The notes beneath the pieces were generated by a model. The model was not told where the DNA came from, did not search any database, and saw nothing but the letters and a program-made list of their open reading frames with translations. Of a DNA stretch of 64,000 nt, positions 17,425 through 25,794 are shown in pieces. Made by a program: the position numbers and the translations under genes. The stretch comes from Sphingomonas oryzagri (lineage in GTDB: Bacteria; Pseudomonadota; Alphaproteobacteria; Sphingomonadales; Sphingomonadaceae), in contig NZ_JARYGZ010000001.1 of assembly GCF_029906645.1 (NCBI RefSeq), positions 1,979,208-2,043,207 of the forward strand, in the 5' to 3' direction. The first letter of the stretch is position 1. Each line of letters begins with the position of its first letter.

Positions 17425-18423
17425 ATGAGCCGCAAGCCCGTACCCGCGCAGGCCGGAGACAAGGCCCGCATCGAAGTGGTGTTCGACAAGCCCCAGTTGC
17501 TGGGCCGCCTCTTCGGAGAGTTCGATCAGAATCTGATCGCGATCGAGAGCCGACTCGGCGTCTACATCTCGGCGCGCGGCAACAAGCTGGTGATCGAGGG
17601 TTTCGCCGACTCGATCGGCCGCGCACGCGACGTGCTGACCGGCCTCTACAACCGCATCGCGCAGGGGCAGGAAATCGATGCCGGCGCCGTGGAGGCGGTG
17701 ATCGCGATGTCGAACGAACCCGTGCTGGAAGGCATCATCCGGCAGGACGTCAGCCAGCCGCCGGCGGTGATAATCCGCACCCGCAAGAAGACGATCGTTC
17801 CGCGCTCCGCCACGCAGATCCGCTACATGGAGGCGCTGGCCCGCGACGAGATCGTCTTCGCGCTGGGGCCGGCGGGCACCGGCAAGACCTATGTGGCCGT
17901 CGCGCAGGCGGTGCAGATGCTGATGCAGGGGCAGGTCGATCGCCTGATCCTGTCGCGCCCGGCGGTGGAAGCCGGCGAGCGGCTCGGCTTCCTGCCCGGC
18001 GACATGAAGGAGAAGGTCGATCCCTATCTCCGCCCGCTCTACGACGCGCTCTACGACATGCTGCCGGCTGAGCAGGTCGAGCGGCGGATCGCGTCCGGCG
18101 AGATCGAGATCGCGCCGATCGCCTTCATGCGCGGCCGGACGCTCAGCGACGCCTTCATCATCCTCGATGAGGCGCAGAACACCACGCCCGCGCAGATGAA
18201 GATGTTCCTCACCCGCTTCGGCCAGAACAGCCGCATGGTGGTGTGCGGCGATCCCCGGCAGGTGGATTTGCCGGACATCGGCAAATCGGGCCTGGCGGAT
18301 GCGGTGGCCAAGCTGGAAGATATCCGCGGCATCGCGATGATCCGCTTCGGCGCGGGCGACGTCGTGCGCCACCCGCTGGTCGGCAAGATCGTCGAGGCCT
18401 ATGAGGGGCCGGATAACGGCTAA
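17425..18423 (+). CDS. phoH: PhoH family ATPase
   Basis: A PhoH-like P-loop ATPase or helicase related to the N-terminal part of superfamily 1 helicases, linked to RNA metabolism with YbeY. The Walker A motif is 'GPAGTGKTYVA' (about residues 150-160) and the Walker B region is 'AFIILDEAQNTTPAQMKMFL'. The N-terminal 90 residues form a KH-like RNA-binding region. ATG 17425 gives 332 residues, the usual length; the much longer open frame (from 16834) crosses the preceding gene and is rejected. In most relatives ybeY follows directly; here an orphan gene intervenes. Confidence 0.93.
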   Translation: MSRKPVPAQAGDKARIEVVFDKPQLLGRLFGEFDQNLIAIESRLGVYISARGNKLVIEGFADSIGRARDVLTGLYNRIAQGQEIDAGAVEAVIAMSNEPVLEGIIRQDVSQPPAVIIRTRKKTIVPRSATQIRYMEALARDEIVFALGPAGTGKTYVAVAQAVQMLMQGQVDRLILSRPAVEAGERLGFLPGDMKEKVDPYLRPLYDALYDMLPAEQVERRIASGEIEIAPIAFMRGRTLSDAFIILDEAQNTTPAQMKMFLTRFGQNSRMVVCGDPRQVDLPDIGKSGLADAVAKLEDIRGIAMIRFGAGDVVRHPLVGKIVEAYEGPDNG

Positions 18424-18446
18424 CCTGAATGATAAGGTATTAATCG

Positions 18447-18887
18447 ATGGCAAGGGGCAGCTATCTGGGGGGCGGAACGATTATCGGGTTTGGCGCTCGG
18501 TGGTCGGACTGGACTGACTTCCCTCGGCCGGAATATAGAGCAGCGGCCCCGTTCAAGAAAAAAAAGAACAAGAAGAAACACGCCGTAACGATAAGCGGCC
18601 CGAGCGGCGATTCTGTCTTTACCAAAAAGATGCGCGCAGCAAACAATCGCTCAAAGGAACTAAATTTAACTCAGCACGAATTGATTTTACAACTTGGTGT
18701 TGAAAAGGACACTCCAAAACTCAAAGCTAAGCAAAAGATGCTTCGCCGGGGAGAAATCCTTAAAAATCTTGTCCGAGACGGGATCTTGCTCGCAACCGGG
18801 CTGCCAAATCCGGATCATCCCATTGTGCAAGCGATTGCCGATCGCCTCAGCGCCACGCGGCGTCTGCAAGATAGCCGGAAAGTTTGA
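18447..18887 (+). CDS. Low-GC orphan protein inserted between phoH and ybeY
   Basis: No family is recognised. The product (146 residues) has a Gly/aromatic N-terminus, a lysine run (KKKKNKKK, about residues 38-45), a polar middle, and a helical basic second half ('KLKAKQKMLRRGEILKNLVR'), suggesting nucleic-acid or ribosome association. Base composition drops sharply: A-rich codons and TTA/ATA-type codons are common here but rare in the neighbours, a sign of recent acquisition. Its TGA overlaps the TTG start of ybeY by four bases, so it has been fitted into the operon with translational coupling. Confidence 0.7.
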   Translation: MARGSYLGGGTIIGFGARWSDWTDFPRPEYRAAAPFKKKKNKKKHAVTISGPSGDSVFTKKMRAANNRSKELNLTQHELILQLGVEKDTPKLKAKQKMLRRGEILKNLVRDGILLATGLPNPDHPIVQAIADRLSATRRLQDSRKV

Positions 18888-19396
18888 CCTTGCTGCAAGT
18901 TGAAACCGATGCCGAAGGCTGGCCCGAATCCGATCGCTGGCAGGCGATCGCCGACAAGGCGGTGCGCGCCGCGATCCAGCACTCACCCGACGCGCGCTTC
19001 CTGACCGAGCCGGTAGTCGTTGAAGTATCGGTGAAGTTCACCTCCGACGAGGAGGTGCACGCGCTCAACCGCGACTATCGGCAGAAGGACAAGCCGACCA
19101 ACGTCCTCTCCTTCCCGATGGTGCAGGAGGACCTGCTCGACGCGATCGACCAGAATTCCGACGATGGCGAGGTGCTGCTCGGCGACATCGTTCTCGCCCA
19201 CGGCGTCTGCGTGCGGGAGGCGGAGGAGAAGGGCGTGAGCGTCGAGGCGCACGCGACGCACCTCGTCGTCCATGGCACCTTCCACCTGCTCGGCTACGAC
19301 CACATGACCGATCAGGACGCCGAGGAGATGGAGCAGGCCGAACGCGAGGCGCTGGCGAGCCTGGGGATCGCCGATCCCTATCCGGTGGAGGATTGA
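18884..19396 (+). CDS. ybeY: Endoribonuclease YbeY (rRNA maturation factor)
   Basis: A zinc-dependent single-strand endoribonuclease needed for 16S rRNA 3'-end maturation and 70S quality control. The metal site is the classical 'HGTFHLLGYDH' (about residues 124-134), with the conserved 'NRDYRQKDKPTNVLSFP' upstream. At 170 residues it is full length. It starts with TTG at 18884, overlapping the orphan gene's stop; no in-frame ATG is available near the conserved N-terminus. corC follows, as in most proteobacteria. Confidence 0.94.
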   Translation: MTLLQVETDAEGWPESDRWQAIADKAVRAAIQHSPDARFLTEPVVVEVSVKFTSDEEVHALNRDYRQKDKPTNVLSFPMVQEDLLDAIDQNSDDGEVLLGDIVLAHGVCVREAEEKGVSVEAHATHLVVHGTFHLLGYDHMTDQDAEEMEQAEREALASLGIADPYPVED

Positions 19397-19403
19397 CGCC
19401 CCG

Positions 19404-19492
19404 CCGTCCGGGCTGAGCCTGTCGAAGCCCTGCCCTTTCGTCTTCGGGCGTCGAAAAGAAGAACGGCACTTCGACAGGCTCAGTGCGAACGG
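19404..19492. repeat. Palindromic intergenic repeat, copy 2 (REP-like)
   Basis: The arms 19404-19427 and 19469-19492 are inverted copies with a few mismatches (core TGAGCCTGTCGAAG / CTTCGACAGGCTCA). The right arm shares its end, CTCAGTGCGAACGG, with the element at 2747-2831. It sits between ybeY and corC. Confidence 0.8.
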
Positions 19493-19574
19493 TTCTTCTT
19501 TATCCGTCTCGACTCAGCCCCTCCCCACCCGCTAGAATCGGTTTCACAACGAACAGGGGTTCCCGCACACCGTC

Positions 19575-20471
19575 ATGCCCGACGATTACAGTAGAAGCCC
19601 CGCCGGCAACGGCGGGAATCTGTGGTCCGGCCTGCGCCAGATGCTCTTCGGCGAAGGCTCCGAACCGACGCTCCGCGACCAGATCGAGGAGGCGATCGAA
19701 GACCATGAGGACGATGCGCCCAACGCGCTCGATCTCTCGCCGGTCGAACGCATCATGCTGCGCAACCTGCTCGATTTCGGCGAGCGCACCGTTCGGGACG
19801 TCGCCGTTCCGCGCGGCGACATCATCGCCATCGATCAGGACGCGAGCTTCGAGGATCTGGTGAAGCTCTTTGCCGATGCCGGCCATTCGCGCCTGCCGGT
19901 CTATCGCGAGACGCTCGACACCGTGACCGGCATGATCCACGTCAAGGACGTGTTCGCGATCCTCGCCGGCACCGCGCCGAAGCCTGCCGCGATCACCGCG
20001 CTGATCCGCCAGCCGCGTTACGTTCCGGAAGCGATGGGTGTGATCGAACTGCTCGCCGAGATGCGCGCGACGCAGACCCACCTCGCCATCGTGGTGGACG
20101 AATATTCGGGCACCGAGGGCCTCGTCACGATCGAGGATCTGGTCGAGGAGATCGTCGGCGACATCGAGGACGAGCATGACGACGCGCCGACGCAGCTGCT
20201 CGTGCCGCTCGACGATGGTGCCTGGGACGCGGATGCGCGCGCCGAGCTGGAGGATGTCGCCGAGACGGTCGATCCCCGGCTGGGTGAGACCGACGAGCCG
20301 ATCGATACGCTGGGTGGCCTCGCCGCCTCGATCGCGGACCGGATTCCGCAGGTCGGCGACATGCTGGAGCATGAGAGCGGTTGGACGCTGGAAGTCACCG
20401 ACGGCGACCAGCGCCGCGTGACGCGACTGCGCCTGCACCCACCCGTCGCGGAAACCGTGGGAGAGGAGTGA
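19575..20471 (+). CDS. Hemolysin C/CorC-type CBS-domain protein
   Basis: A cytoplasmic CorC/HlyC protein: two CBS domains (about residues 75-200, with 'VAVPRGDIIAIDQD' and 'HLAIVVDEYSGTEGLVTIED') followed by a CorC_HlyC transporter-associated domain ending 'VTRLRLHPP'. There is no DUF21 membrane part. Such proteins are linked to magnesium/cobalt efflux or resistance and, in the ybeY-corC-lnt cluster, to envelope functions. It lies 178 bases after ybeY, across the palindromic repeat. Confidence 0.9.
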   Translation: MPDDYSRSPAGNGGNLWSGLRQMLFGEGSEPTLRDQIEEAIEDHEDDAPNALDLSPVERIMLRNLLDFGERTVRDVAVPRGDIIAIDQDASFEDLVKLFADAGHSRLPVYRETLDTVTGMIHVKDVFAILAGTAPKPAAITALIRQPRYVPEAMGVIELLAEMRATQTHLAIVVDEYSGTEGLVTIEDLVEEIVGDIEDEHDDAPTQLLVPLDDGAWDADARAELEDVAETVDPRLGETDEPIDTLGGLAASIADRIPQVGDMLEHESGWTLEVTDGDQRRVTRLRLHPPVAETVGEE

Positions 20472-20572
20472 GCTTTCCCTCGTGAGAGGAAGCCGCGCGA
20501 GCCGCATCCATTTCGCCTGCGGCACGTTTCCCGTACACGCGGCGCAAGACCGCGAACCCGCCGGAGACTGCC

Positions 20573-21961
20573 ATGAAGCGCGCCATCATTCCCTTCGCCC
20601 TTCTCCTCGCCCTTGCCGGCTGCAACGAGAAGGCGAAGCAGGACATCACCGCCGGGGAAGGCCCCGATCCCACCCTGCTGCCGGAGGTGCATCACCTCAT
20701 CCCGACGGTCTCGATCGCCAGGATCGTCGGCTGGAAGGACAATGAGGCCCCGACGCCCGCGCCGGGCCTGAAGGTCAACGCCTTCGCGCGCGGGCTCGAT
20801 CATCCGCGCTGGCTGCTGGCGCTGCCCAATGGCGACGTGCTTGTCGCCGAGACCAACACCCCGCCCAAGCCCGACGACAATCCGGGCATCAAGGGCCGTA
20901 TCACCAAGATGTTCATGAAGAGGGCGGGTGCCGGCGCGCCCTCCGCCAACCGGATCACGCTGCTGCGCGATACCAACGGCGATGGCTTGGCGGACCAGAG
21001 GACGGTGTTCCTCTCCGGCCTGAACTCGCCCTTCGGCATGGCCCTGGTCGGCGACACGCTCTACGTTGCCGACACCGACGCGCTGCTCGCCTTCCCTTAC
21101 AAAACCGGCGAGACGAGGATCGACGCGAAGCCGCGCAAGGTGACCGACCTGCCGGCGGGCACGATCAACCATCACTGGACCAAGAACGTCATCGCCTCGC
21201 CGGACGGATCGAAGCTCTACGTGACGATCGGCTCCAACTCCAACGTCGGCGAGCGGGGGATCGCTGCGGAGAAGGATCGCGCCCAGATCTGGGAGGTCGA
21301 TCCGAAGACCGGCGCGCACCACGCCTTCGCCGCGGGCATCCGCAATCCCAACGGCATGGGCTGGACGCCGGACGGCACACTGTGGACCGTCTCCAACGAG
21401 CGCGACGAACTGGGATCGGATCTCGTGCCCGATTACCTGACGTCGGTGCCGCCGGGCAGCTTCTACGGCTGGCCGTGGCGCTATTGGGGCGATCATGTCG
21501 ACAAGCGGGTGAAGGATCCGGCGCCCGATTATATCGACGATACCCGCAAACCCGATTACGCGCTGGGCGCGCATACCGCCTCGTTGGGCCTCGCCTTCGC
21601 GGACGGCGCAAAGCTCGGGCCGGCGTTCGCGCACGGTGCCTTCATCGGCCAGCACGGATCGTGGAACCGCAAGCCGCCATCCGGCTACAGGGTGGTGTTC
21701 GTGCCGTTCGGCAGACCCGTCGGCGGGCTGTGTGACAAAGCCCCCTGCCCCGCGCCCGATATGTCCAGCCCCAGCGGCGCCAAGCCAGTCGACGTGCTGA
21801 CCGGCTTCCTTTCCTCCGACGGCGAGGAAGCTCACGGTCGCCCCGTCGGTGTGACGATCGCGAAGGACGGCGCGCTGCTGGTGGCGGACGATGGCGGCAA
21901 TGCGATCTGGCGTGTGACCGACGCGACGCCCGAGGGACCAACCGCCCCGCCGAAGCGTTGA
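20573..21961 (+). CDS. PQQ-dependent sugar dehydrogenase-like lipoprotein (sorbosone dehydrogenase type)
   Basis: A periplasmic beta-propeller lipoprotein of 462 residues. The signal peptide ends in the lipobox LAGC (Cys at residue 17). The propeller core resembles L-sorbosone dehydrogenase / soluble glucose dehydrogenase family proteins: '[20 protein letters not shown]', '[19 protein letters not shown]', '[19 protein letters not shown]' and '[14 protein letters not shown]' are family-type motifs. It would oxidise a sugar or aldehyde and pass electrons to the respiratory chain if PQQ is bound. It lies in the cargo block between corC and lnt. The substrate is unknown. Confidence 0.85.
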   Translation: MKRAIIPFALLLALAGCNEKAKQDITAGEGPDPTLLPEVHHLIPTVSIARIVGWKDNEAPTPAPGLKVNAFARGLDHPRWLLALPNGDVLVAETNTPPKPDDNPGIKGRITKMFMKRAGAGAPSANRITLLRDTNGDGLADQRTVFLSGLNSPFGMALVGDTLYVADTDALLAFPYKTGETRIDAKPRKVTDLPAGTINHHWTKNVIASPDGSKLYVTIGSNSNVGERGIAAEKDRAQIWEVDPKTGAHHAFAAGIRNPNGMGWTPDGTLWTVSNERDELGSDLVPDYLTSVPPGSFYGWPWRYWGDHVDKRVKDPAPDYIDDTRKPDYALGAHTASLGLAFADGAKLGPAFAHGAFIGQHGSWNRKPPSGYRVVFVPFGRPVGGLCDKAPCPAPDMSSPSGAKPVDVLTGFLSSDGEEAHGRPVGVTIAKDGALLVADDGGNAIWRVTDATPEGPTAPPKR

Positions 21962-21985
21962 ACGGTTATCGGGCTTGCGTCTGTG

Positions 21986-22026
21986 TGAACGGCCGGATCA
22001 GCGGCGGTTCAGGCAGGATGGCCTAG
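21986..22026 (+). promoter_or_regulatory. Shared upstream element, copy 1
   Basis: This 41-base element has about 29 identities with the element at 22437-22477, in the same position and orientation ahead of a similar gene. The conserved blocks are TGAACGG, TCAGCGGC, GTTCAG and GGCCTAG. TGAAC and GTTCA form an inverted pair. It is probably the promoter/operator of the downstream Gly/Tyr-rich protein gene. Confidence 0.55.
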
Positions 22027-22060
22027 ATATGGAACGCTGAAACATTCGAGAGGTGTCGTC

Positions 22061-22354
22061 ATGCGTATCGTCCCCTTGGCCCTCGTCGCCGCTACGGCGC
22101 TCGGCGGTGCCGCAGTTGTCGCCACGCCCGCTTCAGCGCGGACGTTCGTGTCGGTCGGTATCGGTGGTCCGGCCTACCCGGCTTATTATGGCGGAGGCTA
22201 TTACCCCGCATATTACGGCGGCTATTATGCCCCGCCGCCCGTCTATTACGGTGGTTATTATGGCGGCTATCGCGGCTATTACGGTCGCGGCTGGCATCGC
22301 GGTCATTATGGCCGCGGCTATTATCATCGCGGCTATCATGGCCGCCGCTGGTAA
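22061..22354 (+). CDS. Small secreted Gly/Tyr-rich protein (first of a pair)
   Basis: A 97-residue exported protein. The signal peptide 'MRIVPLALVAATALGG' continues to PASA-RT. The mature part is almost entirely Tyr, Gly, Pro, His and Arg in YYGGYYG and RGYYHRGYHGRRW-type repeats, likely disordered. Its C-terminal third resembles the end of the protein encoded at 22512. Similar proteins are common in alphaproteobacteria without assigned function. GAGAGGTG precedes the ATG and an intrinsic terminator follows. Confidence 0.75.
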   Translation: MRIVPLALVAATALGGAAVVATPASARTFVSVGIGGPAYPAYYGGGYYPAYYGGYYAPPPVYYGGYYGGYRGYYGRGWHRGHYGRGYYHRGYHGRRW

Positions 22355-22378
22355 TTCCTTCCAGCTTCGTTTTTGGAC

Positions 22379-22406
22379 AAGGCCGGGCCGAAAGCCCGGC
22401 CTTTTT
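22379..22406 (+). terminator. Rho-independent terminator
   Basis: AAGGCCGGGC (22379-22388) pairs perfectly with GCCCGGCCTT (22394-22403) around the loop CGAAA and is followed by a T-run. This is a textbook intrinsic terminator for the gene ending at 22354. Confidence 0.92.
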
Positions 22407-22436
22407 CATATCCGCGATGTTCTACTTGCGCCGCCA

Positions 22437-22477
22437 TGAACGGTGACCTCAGCGGCAGTTCAGTTGCGGAGGCCTAG
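22437..22477 (+). promoter_or_regulatory. Shared upstream element, copy 2
   Basis: This is the second copy of the 41-base element at 21986-22026, 35 bases ahead of the next Gly/Tyr/His-rich gene. The matching position and length point to a duplicated promoter with co-regulation of the pair. Confidence 0.55.
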
Positions 22478-22511
22478 GGTGAGTCTTGTCATGAAGGAAA
22501 GGAGTTCTGTC

Positions 22512-22772
22512 ATGCGTAAGGGTCTCATCATGCTGGCCACCGCCGTTTCGATCGGCGCGACCGCGATCGGTGCCGCTCCGGCTTCCGCGCATCGTTATGG
22601 CGACGGCTACCACCACGGCTACGATCGTCATCACGGCTGGGATCGCGGCGACCGCTGGGGCCGTGATCGCGAGTGGCGCCATCATCGCGAACGTGACCGC
22701 CGCTGGGCGTGGCGCCATCACCATCGCTACGGCTACAACGGCTATTATGGCCGCGGCTATTACGGCTACTGA
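22512..22772 (+). CDS. Small secreted His/Arg/Tyr-rich protein (second of a pair)
   Basis: An 86-residue exported protein with the signal peptide 'MRKGLIMLATAVSIGATAIG' and a mature part rich in His, Arg, Asp, Trp and Tyr (HHGWDRGDRWGRDREWRHH-type sequence), ending in YNGYYGRGYYGY like its neighbour's repeats. The many histidines could bind metal, but this is inference. AAAGGAG lies 8 bases before ATG 22512. It appears to be a diverged tandem duplicate of the preceding gene with its own promoter element and terminator. Confidence 0.75.
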   Translation: MRKGLIMLATAVSIGATAIGAAPASAHRYGDGYHHGYDRHHGWDRGDRWGRDREWRHHRERDRRWAWRHHHRYGYNGYYGRGYYGY

Positions 22773-22781
22773 GTGATCGAT

Positions 22782-22810
22782 CGGGCCGGGTGGAGACATC
22801 CGGCCCGTTT
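22782..22810. terminator. Bidirectional hairpin terminator
   Basis: CGGGCCGGGTG (22782-22792) pairs with CATCCGGCCCG (22797-22807), with one G-T wobble, around a GAGA tetraloop and followed by TTT. It lies between the secreted-protein gene and the convergent VOC gene and can serve both. Confidence 0.8.
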
Positions 22811-23235
22811 CACGTCGTCGCAAACAACTTCCCGATGTCGCGGAATGCCTTGAATTCCAGGGCATTGCCCGAAGGATCCTGAAAGAACATCGTTGCCTGC
22901 TCGCCCGGCTGGCCGACGAAGCGGATATGCGGCGCGATGCCGAAACGCGTGCCGGACGCCGCCAGTCGATCGGCGAGGGCGTGCCATTCCTCCCAACCGA
23001 GCACCACCCCGAAATGCGGCACGGGCACGTCATGCCCGTCCACCGGATTGACGATCGCCGCCGCCGCCGCTCTTCCGGCATCCAGATGCGCGACGATCTG
23101 GTGGCCATAGAGGTCGAAGTCGATCCACGAATCGCTACTCCGCCCCTCCGCGCAGCCGAGCGTGCCGCCATAGAAAGCGCGCGCTTCCGCAAGATCGTGG
23201 ACGGGAAAGGCGAGGTGGAAGGGACGATGCTGCAT
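22810..23235 (-). CDS. VOC family (glyoxalase/extradiol-fold) protein
   Basis: A 141-residue single-module vicinal-oxygen-chelate protein. Features visible are the N-terminal '[19 protein letters not shown]', the central '[19 protein letters not shown]' and the C-terminal '[19 protein letters not shown]', giving candidate metal ligands His8, a His in the PHFG motif and the Glu of LEFK. Such proteins may be lyases, dioxygenases or resistance proteins. It is alone on the minus strand among plus-strand genes; no substrate can be inferred. Confidence 0.85.
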   Translation of the reverse strand: MQHRPFHLAFPVHDLAEARAFYGGTLGCAEGRSSDSWIDFDLYGHQIVAHLDAGRAAAAAIVNPVDGHDVPVPHFGVVLGWEEWHALADRLAASGTRFGIAPHIRFVGQPGEQATMFFQDPSGNALEFKAFRDIGKLFATT

Positions 23236-23418
23236 AGGGTCAACGATACGCTTACCGAACGGCAGCAGGGAAGAGGCCGTAAGTTACGGATTCACAACGA
23301 TATACGAAAGTCGAGTCGGCGATCTTCATCATATCCGGCAAGGTTCGGGTAAGACGCGAGGCACATCTTGCACCCTGTCGGTGATCCAATCGGGGGGCGC
23401 CGGCCGGGGATCGGTATC

Positions 23419-24090
23419 ATGGGGATCGTTAACAAGTGGGTCGCGGGCCTCGTGCTTGCGGCGACGGGGGCGGTTGCACCTGCACAGGCCGGGTGCTGGA
23501 ACATGCGCGAGACGAGCGCCGCGCAGGTTCGCGAGATGCAGACGATGCTGATGGTGGCGGCTCTGCGCTGCCGCGCCGCGCATATCGACATCTCTGCCGA
23601 CTATGACGGCTTCGTCATCGCGCAGAAGGATGCGATCGCAGCGGCCAATCTGGTCATCAAGCAGCATTTCGCGGCGGCCGGCGGCGCGCAGGCGGATTAT
23701 GACCGGTTCGCCACCAGCCTCGCAAACGGCTTCGGCGACGATGCCACCACGGAGGCGAGCTGCGCCGAGGCTGCGGCGCTGGCACATGAGGGATCGGCGG
23801 CCGCGCCCGCCCAACTCCAGCAGGTCGCCGACGCGCGGGTTTTCCCGGCGTCGCTGCCGGGCGGCGTATGCGATGCCCCCGCCAGGCCGGTGACGATGGC
23901 GCTGGCCACGCCGGCTACGGCGGAGGCTCTGCCGCCCATCGTGGCGCTCGCCGCCCCGCAGCCCACGCCGCAGCAGCCGGTGGCATTGCCGGCCGACGTG
24001 GTCGCCGCGCTGACGGTGCTTGCCCACTACCGGGTCGCGGAAGCGGCTCCGGCGGCCGGCAGCCCGACTCGGACGGCACTCGCGCACTGA
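23419..24090 (+). CDS. Secreted protein of unknown function, conserved-looking
   Basis: A 223-residue exported protein with a signal peptide ('MGIVNKWVAGLVLAATGAVA' to AQA-G). The mature N-terminal half is helical and contains three cysteines (GCWNMRET, ALRCRAAH, ASCAEAA), with 'ISADYDGFVIAQKDAIAAAN' between them. The C-terminal third is Ala/Pro-rich and probably disordered. I recognise it only as a type of hypothetical protein found in sphingomonads. The start at 23419 follows the signal-peptide pattern; the frame continues upstream to 23368. Confidence 0.65.
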   Translation: MGIVNKWVAGLVLAATGAVAPAQAGCWNMRETSAAQVREMQTMLMVAALRCRAAHIDISADYDGFVIAQKDAIAAANLVIKQHFAAAGGAQADYDRFATSLANGFGDDATTEASCAEAAALAHEGSAAAPAQLQQVADARVFPASLPGGVCDAPARPVTMALATPATAEALPPIVALAAPQPTPQQPVALPADVVAALTVLAHYRVAEAAPAAGSPTRTALAH

Positions 24091-24190
24091 GTGCCTCTTT
24101 CCCCGGTGGGGGCAGGCGAGCCAGCGGGAGCCTATGGCGTGACACCCGCTCCCGCTGGCTTTCGCGCGCGCGAACCGCTAGCGGGCCGCC

Positions 24191-25747
24191 ATGGCATCGT
24201 TCGGAATCGCGCTCGCGCTCGGCATCCTCTCGGCCTTCGGCTTTGCGCCGTTCGGCATATGGCCGCTGACTCTCCTGGGCTTCGGCCTGCTGTATCTCCC
24301 CCTCGCAAGGGCTACGCGCGGCTGGCACGCCGCGCTGATCGGCTGGCTGTTCGGCCTCGGCCAGTTCGTGCTGGGGCTGGACTGGATCGCCAAGGCCTTC
24401 ACCTATCAGGCGAACATGCCGACATGGCTCGGCTGGATCGCCGTCGTCCTGCTCTCCTGCTACCTCGCCGTCTATCCGGCACTGGCCGCCTTCTCTGCCT
24501 GGTGGGGGACGAAGCGCCTGAACGGCGGCGCAGCCACCATGGCGCTGCTGTTCGGCGCGAGCTGGGCGGTATGCGAATGGCTGCGCGCCACGGTGTTCAC
24601 CGGCTTTCCATGGAATCCGGCCTCGGTCGCGATGATCGACCTGCCGCTGGCGCAGGCGGCGCGCTTCGCCGGCACCTATGCGCTCTCCGGCCTGATCGTC
24701 TCCTCGGCCGGTTTCATCCTCATCCTGGCGATGCGCCCCAAGGAATCGCTGACGCGCAACACGATCGCCAGCACCGCCAACATTCCCGCCGCGATCGGCC
24801 TCGGCCTGCTGGTCGGCCTCTATGTGGTCCCGACCCTGCTGAAGCAGTTCGCCCCGCCCGCCCCGCCGCCCTTCCCAAAGGGACCCGTCGTCCGCATCAT
24901 CCAGCCCAATATCGACCAGGGCGAACGTTGGGATCCCGGCCTCGCCCAGCGCCACCTGGCGCTCGAACAGGCGCTGTCGGGCGTTCCGGGCGATCGCCCT
25001 CGCCTGATCCTGTGGCCCGAATCCGGCATCGAGCAGAATGTGCTGGAGGATCCTGCCGCGCGTGCCCAGGTCGCCTCGATCCTCGGCCCCAAGGATTTCC
25101 TGATGGGCGGCGGCGAGTCGCCGATCCGCGACAAGTCCGGCACCGAGATCGAGGCCGGCAACAGCATCTTCACGATCGGCGCGGGCGGCAAGCTCTGGGC
25201 GCGATACGACAAGGCACATCTGGTGCCGTGGGGCGAATATCTGCCGATGCGCCCGTTGATGAGCGCAATCGGCCTCTCGCGCCTCGTGCCCGGTGCGATC
25301 GACTTCCGGCCCGGCCCCGGCCCCGCCACCGTCGACGTGCCGGGCTTCGGCAAGGTCGGCATGCAGCTCTGCTACGAGATGGTCTTTTCCGGCCGGGTCG
25401 TGAACGAGGCCTATCGGCCCGATTTCATCTTCAACCCCTCCAACGACGCCTGGTTCGGCCGCTCCGGCCCGCCGCAGCATCTCGCGCAGGCGCGGATGCG
25501 CGCGATCGAGGAAGGCCTGCCGGTCGCCCGCTCCACCCCCAACGGCGTCTCCGCGCTGATCGACGCCGATGGCCGCATCCTGCACCAGATCGACGCGCAC
25601 CAGAGCGGCATGATCGAGCTTCCGCTGCCCGCCCCGCGCCCGGCCACATTCTTCTCGATGATCGGCAACTGGGCGGTGGCGCTGATAGCCATGCTTCTGA
25701 CAGGGCTGGCATTTGCCGCTAGGCGATATAAGGATAGCTTTATATAG
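24191..25747 (+). CDS. lnt: Apolipoprotein N-acyltransferase
   Basis: Lnt adds the third acyl chain to the N-terminal cysteine of lipoproteins in the inner membrane. The N-terminal 180 residues hold six or so membrane helices. The periplasmic nitrilase-like domain has the catalytic E-K-C triad, seen in '[10 protein letters not shown]' (Glu), 'KAHLVPWGE' (Lys) and '[10 protein letters not shown]' (Cys), and a last helix anchors the C-terminus. The 518 residues are normal length. It occupies its usual position downstream of corC, though a cargo block of five genes separates them. Its last 20 bases contain the putative metK operator. Confidence 0.94.
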   Translation: MASFGIALALGILSAFGFAPFGIWPLTLLGFGLLYLPLARATRGWHAALIGWLFGLGQFVLGLDWIAKAFTYQANMPTWLGWIAVVLLSCYLAVYPALAAFSAWWGTKRLNGGAATMALLFGASWAVCEWLRATVFTGFPWNPASVAMIDLPLAQAARFAGTYALSGLIVSSAGFILILAMRPKESLTRNTIASTANIPAAIGLGLLVGLYVVPTLLKQFAPPAPPPFPKGPVVRIIQPNIDQGERWDPGLAQRHLALEQALSGVPGDRPRLILWPESGIEQNVLEDPAARAQVASILGPKDFLMGGGESPIRDKSGTEIEAGNSIFTIGAGGKLWARYDKAHLVPWGEYLPMRPLMSAIGLSRLVPGAIDFRPGPGPATVDVPGFGKVGMQLCYEMVFSGRVVNEAYRPDFIFNPSNDAWFGRSGPPQHLAQARMRAIEEGLPVARSTPNGVSALIDADGRILHQIDAHQSGMIELPLPAPRPATFFSMIGNWAVALIAMLLTGLAFAARRYKDSFI

Positions 25748-25762
25748 AGCTTCCCTTATATC
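25726..25762. promoter_or_regulatory. Putative operator of metK (imperfect palindrome ATATAAGG-N4-CTTTATAT)
   Basis: ATATAAGG (25726-25733) and CTTTATAT (25738-25745) form an imperfect palindrome, and a third matching half-site, CTTATATC, follows at 25755-25762. The site overlaps the lnt stop codon and ends 33 bases before metK. Its AT-rich inverted form resembles operators of ArsR-type SAM/SAH-responsive repressors in proteobacteria; assignment to such a factor is inference. Confidence 0.45.
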
Positions 25763-25794
25763 TTTTGCTCGCTTCACAAGGATCATCCGACGCC

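Noticed and set aside
23915-25786. Open frame of 623 codons on the minus strand opposite lnt
   Set aside because: lnt carries the full E-K-C triad and membrane helices; the opposite frame is a composition artefact.
25763-25794. SAM or SAM/SAH riboswitch ahead of metK
   Set aside because: The leader is too short and shows no known riboswitch core; the palindromic DNA site explains it better.
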